From Sterolibacterium sp052034445 (GTDB lineage: Bacteria > Pseudomonadota > Gammaproteobacteria > Burkholderiales > Rhodocyclaceae), in NCBI GenBank assembly GCA_052034445.1, contig JBPOIN010000056.1, positions 1 through 7,261 of the forward strand: a DNA stretch of 7,261 nt, in the 5' to 3' direction. How positions within the stretch are numbered: the stretch's first letter is position 1; each line of letters starts with the position of its first letter. Shown one piece after another: positions 6,231 through 7,261 of this stretch. The notes beneath the pieces were generated by a model, which worked only from the letters and a program-made list of their open reading frames with translations, was not told where the DNA came from and made no database searches. A program made the position numbers and the translations under genes.

Positions 6231-7171
6231 TTCAGTTCCTTCAATTCTTCGAGAGACACGACGGCCGTGCCGAGCTTGCCGACGACGATGCCGGCCGCCC
6301 GATTGGCCTGCCGCATGGCCTGCGCCAGATCGAGTCCGCTCGCCAGCATCACCGCCAGCGTGGCAATCACGGTATCACCGGCGCCGCTGACATCGAACAC
6401 TTCGCGCGCCAGAGCCGCTTCGTGCACCACGGCGCCAGACTGGAACAGCGTCATGCCTTCCTCGGAGCGCGTGACCAGCAGCGCTTCGAGTCCGAGTTGC
6501 TGACGCAGCTGCTCGGCTTTCAGGGTAAGTTCGGCATCGTTGGCCCAGCGCCCGACCACCTCGCGCAGTTCGCTGCGGTTGGGCGTCAGCAACGTGGCGC
6601 CGGCATAGCGCTGATAATCGTCGCCCTTCGGGTCAACCAGCACGGGTTTGCCGGCGGCGCGCGCAAGGCGGATCATTTCGGCGATATGCGCCAGCCCGCC
6701 CTTGCCGTAATCGGAAAGGATCACCACGTCGGTCTGCGCCAGACGCTGCTCGAACTCGGCGAGCTTGCCGCGCAGCACTTCGTGCGTCGGCCAGGTTTCG
6801 AAATCGATGCGCAGCAATTGCTGCTGGCGGCCGATCACGCGCAGTTTGACCGTGGTATCGAGTTGCGAGTCCTGGTGCAGGCTGGCGTCGATGCCATCGA
6901 CATCGAGCAGGCGCTCCAGCGAACGCCCGGCCTCGTCGGTGCCGACCACCGACAACAGCGCCGTGCGCGCACCAAGTGCAGCGGCATTGCGCGCCACATT
7001 GGCCGCGCCACCCGGACGTTCCTCGACGCGCTCGATCTTGACCACGGGCACCGGCGCCTCGGGCGAAATGCGGCTGACTTCGCCAAACCAATAACGGTCG
7101 AGCATCACGTCGCCGACGATGAGCACGCGCGTCGCGCGGGTATCGGGAATCGGATTGGTTTTATTCGTCAT
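6227..7171 (-). CDS. hldA: D-glycero-beta-D-manno-heptose-7-phosphate kinase (monofunctional RfaE domain I)
   Basis: This 314-residue cytoplasmic sugar kinase of the PfkB/ribokinase family phosphorylates D-glycero-D-manno-heptose 7-phosphate at C-1, ahead of adenylylation. The N-terminus RVLIVGDVMLDRYWFGEVSRISPEAPVPVVK is closely similar to domain I of E. coli HldE. ERPGGAANVARN (PfkB signature 1 around 54-60) follows, then QQLLRIDFE, LSDYGKGGL, VDPKGDDYQRYAGATLLTPNRSE and signature 2 DVSGAGDT, where D266 is the catalytic base. The protein stops at KLGTAVVSLEELKELK, so the second (adenylyltransferase, HldC) domain of E. coli HldE is missing and must be encoded elsewhere. This split is usual in betaproteobacteria. 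The ATG at 7171 has only a weak AGG before it, and a much better ribosome binding site serves a short ORF just upstream. The end overlaps hldD. In draft annotations it may be called rfaE1 or hldE. Confidence 0.95.
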   Translation of the reverse strand: MTNKTNPIPDTRATRVLIVGDVMLDRYWFGEVSRISPEAPVPVVKIERVEERPGGAANVARNAAALGARTALLSVVGTDEAGRSLERLLDVDGIDASLHQDSQLDTTVKLRVIGRQQQLLRIDFETWPTHEVLRGKLAEFEQRLAQTDVVILSDYGKGGLAHIAEMIRLARAAGKPVLVDPKGDDYQRYAGATLLTPNRSELREVVGRWANDAELTLKAEQLRQQLGLEALLVTRSEEGMTLFQSGAVVHEAALAREVFDVSGAGDTVIATLAVMLASGLDLAQAMRQANRAAGIVVGKLGTAVVSLEELKELK

Positions 7172-7193
7172 CGGCCTGCATCCAGTCAGTCAT
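7161..7193 (-). CDS. Possible 10-codon leader ORF overlapping the hldA start
   Basis: An ATG at 7193 opens a 10-residue frame, MTDWMQADDE, that ends with TAA at 7163-7161, overlapping the first codons of hldA in another frame. GGAGGT at 7207-7202 lies 8 nt before its ATG, the best Shine-Dalgarno in the window. The start of hldA at 7171 is 30 nt from that site and has little of its own. The short ORF may therefore be translated and pass ribosomes on to hldA. It could also be chance. No conserved peptide is recognised. Confidence 0.3.
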   Translation of the reverse strand: MTDWMQADDE

Positions 7194-7220
7194 GCGGGGT
7201 TACCTCCGGCGCCAGGCAAT

Positions 7221-7261
7221 TCAGCGCCGACCCATGGCGCGATAGTCGATGCCCAACGTAC
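7221..7261 (-). CDS. C-terminal end of an upstream gene, possibly UDP-glucose 6-dehydrogenase
   Basis: Read on the minus strand, one frame entering at the right edge ends in TLGIDYRAMGRR followed by TGA at 7223-7221. The pattern of small residue, aromatic and I/M-G-R near the end resembles the C-termini of UDP-glucose 6-dehydrogenases (for example endings in Y-x-x-I-G-R), and that gene commonly precedes hldA in betaproteobacteria. Only 12 residues are visible, and two other frames are also open here for a little further, so both gene and frame are tentative. If correct, its stop lies about 50 nt from hldA and the operon promoter lies outside the window. Confidence 0.4.
   Translation of the reverse strand, partial: TLGIDYRAMGRR

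Noticed and set aside
4308..6503. A 731-codon open frame on the plus strand crossing the CDF, comEA, hldD and hldA genes.
   Set aside because: It lies antisense to four well-recognised genes, crosses their boundaries and the terminator, and has a protein composition (many Arg, Ala, His, Glu) typical of the mirror frame of GC-rich genes.
6227..7171. The possibility that hldA is a truncated or broken bifunctional hldE.
   Set aside because: The kinase domain is complete from the first strand to GAGDT and the final VVGKLGT segment, the stop overlaps hldD neatly, and separate kinase genes (hldA/rfaE1) are usual in this lineage.
1..7261. Mobile elements, CRISPR arrays, tRNA or rRNA genes, and toxin-antitoxin or defence genes.
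   Set aside because: All substantial open frames are accounted for by envelope, cysteine, metal transport and regulatory genes. I saw no transposase, spaced repeats or cloverleaf sequence on either strand.

Overview
The window is about 7.3 kb of GC-rich DNA. Its protein families and gene order point to a Gram-negative proteobacterium, most likely a betaproteobacterium of the Rhodocyclales or a related group. A separate heptose-phosphate kinase gene (hldA/rfaE1), hldD, a short comEA and a nearby cysM is an order I recall from that lineage. This assignment is inference, because no rRNA or other marker gene is present.

Layout from right to left, because nearly everything lies on the minus strand. 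At the right edge are the last codons of a gene whose ending resembles UDP-glucose 6-dehydrogenase. A compact operon follows: hldA (heptose-7-phosphate kinase), hldD (ADP-heptose 6-epimerase, ATGA overlap with hldA) and comEA (secreted helix-hairpin-helix DNA-binding protein). It ends at a strong intrinsic terminator at 4683-4707. Next come a cation diffusion facilitator (CDF) transporter and cysM (O-acetylserine sulfhydrylase B), also on the minus strand and 77 bp apart. The only plus-strand gene is a small atypical SDR-type NAD(P)-binding protein at 2023-2658. It diverges from a LysR-family regulator at 879-1862 across an AT-richer spacer that carries a TGTAA-N8-TTACA dyad. The regulator's stop codon overlaps, as ATGA, the start of a further minus-strand gene that runs off the left edge. 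That gene encodes an exported protein of AsmA/YdbH-like character, and this family call is tentative.

How the genes work together. HldA and HldD are two steps of ADP-L-glycero-D-manno-heptose synthesis for the lipopolysaccharide inner core. A UDP-glucose dehydrogenase next door would also fit envelope polysaccharide synthesis. ComEA acts in periplasmic DNA uptake and appears to be cotranscribed by position only. The LysR/SDR pair looks like a typical divergent regulator-target unit. The CDF protein and CysM have no obvious shared pathway.

I see no phage, insertion sequence, CRISPR array, tRNA or rRNA, and no clear sign of a new defence or biosynthetic system. The better leads are modest: a 10-codon leader-like ORF with a near-perfect ribosome binding site in front of hldA, an unusual E-x3-N metal-site pair in the CDF transporter, the Ala/Pro/Lys tail of ComEA built on a hexanucleotide repeat, and the coupling of a tailed LysR regulator to an envelope-type gene.
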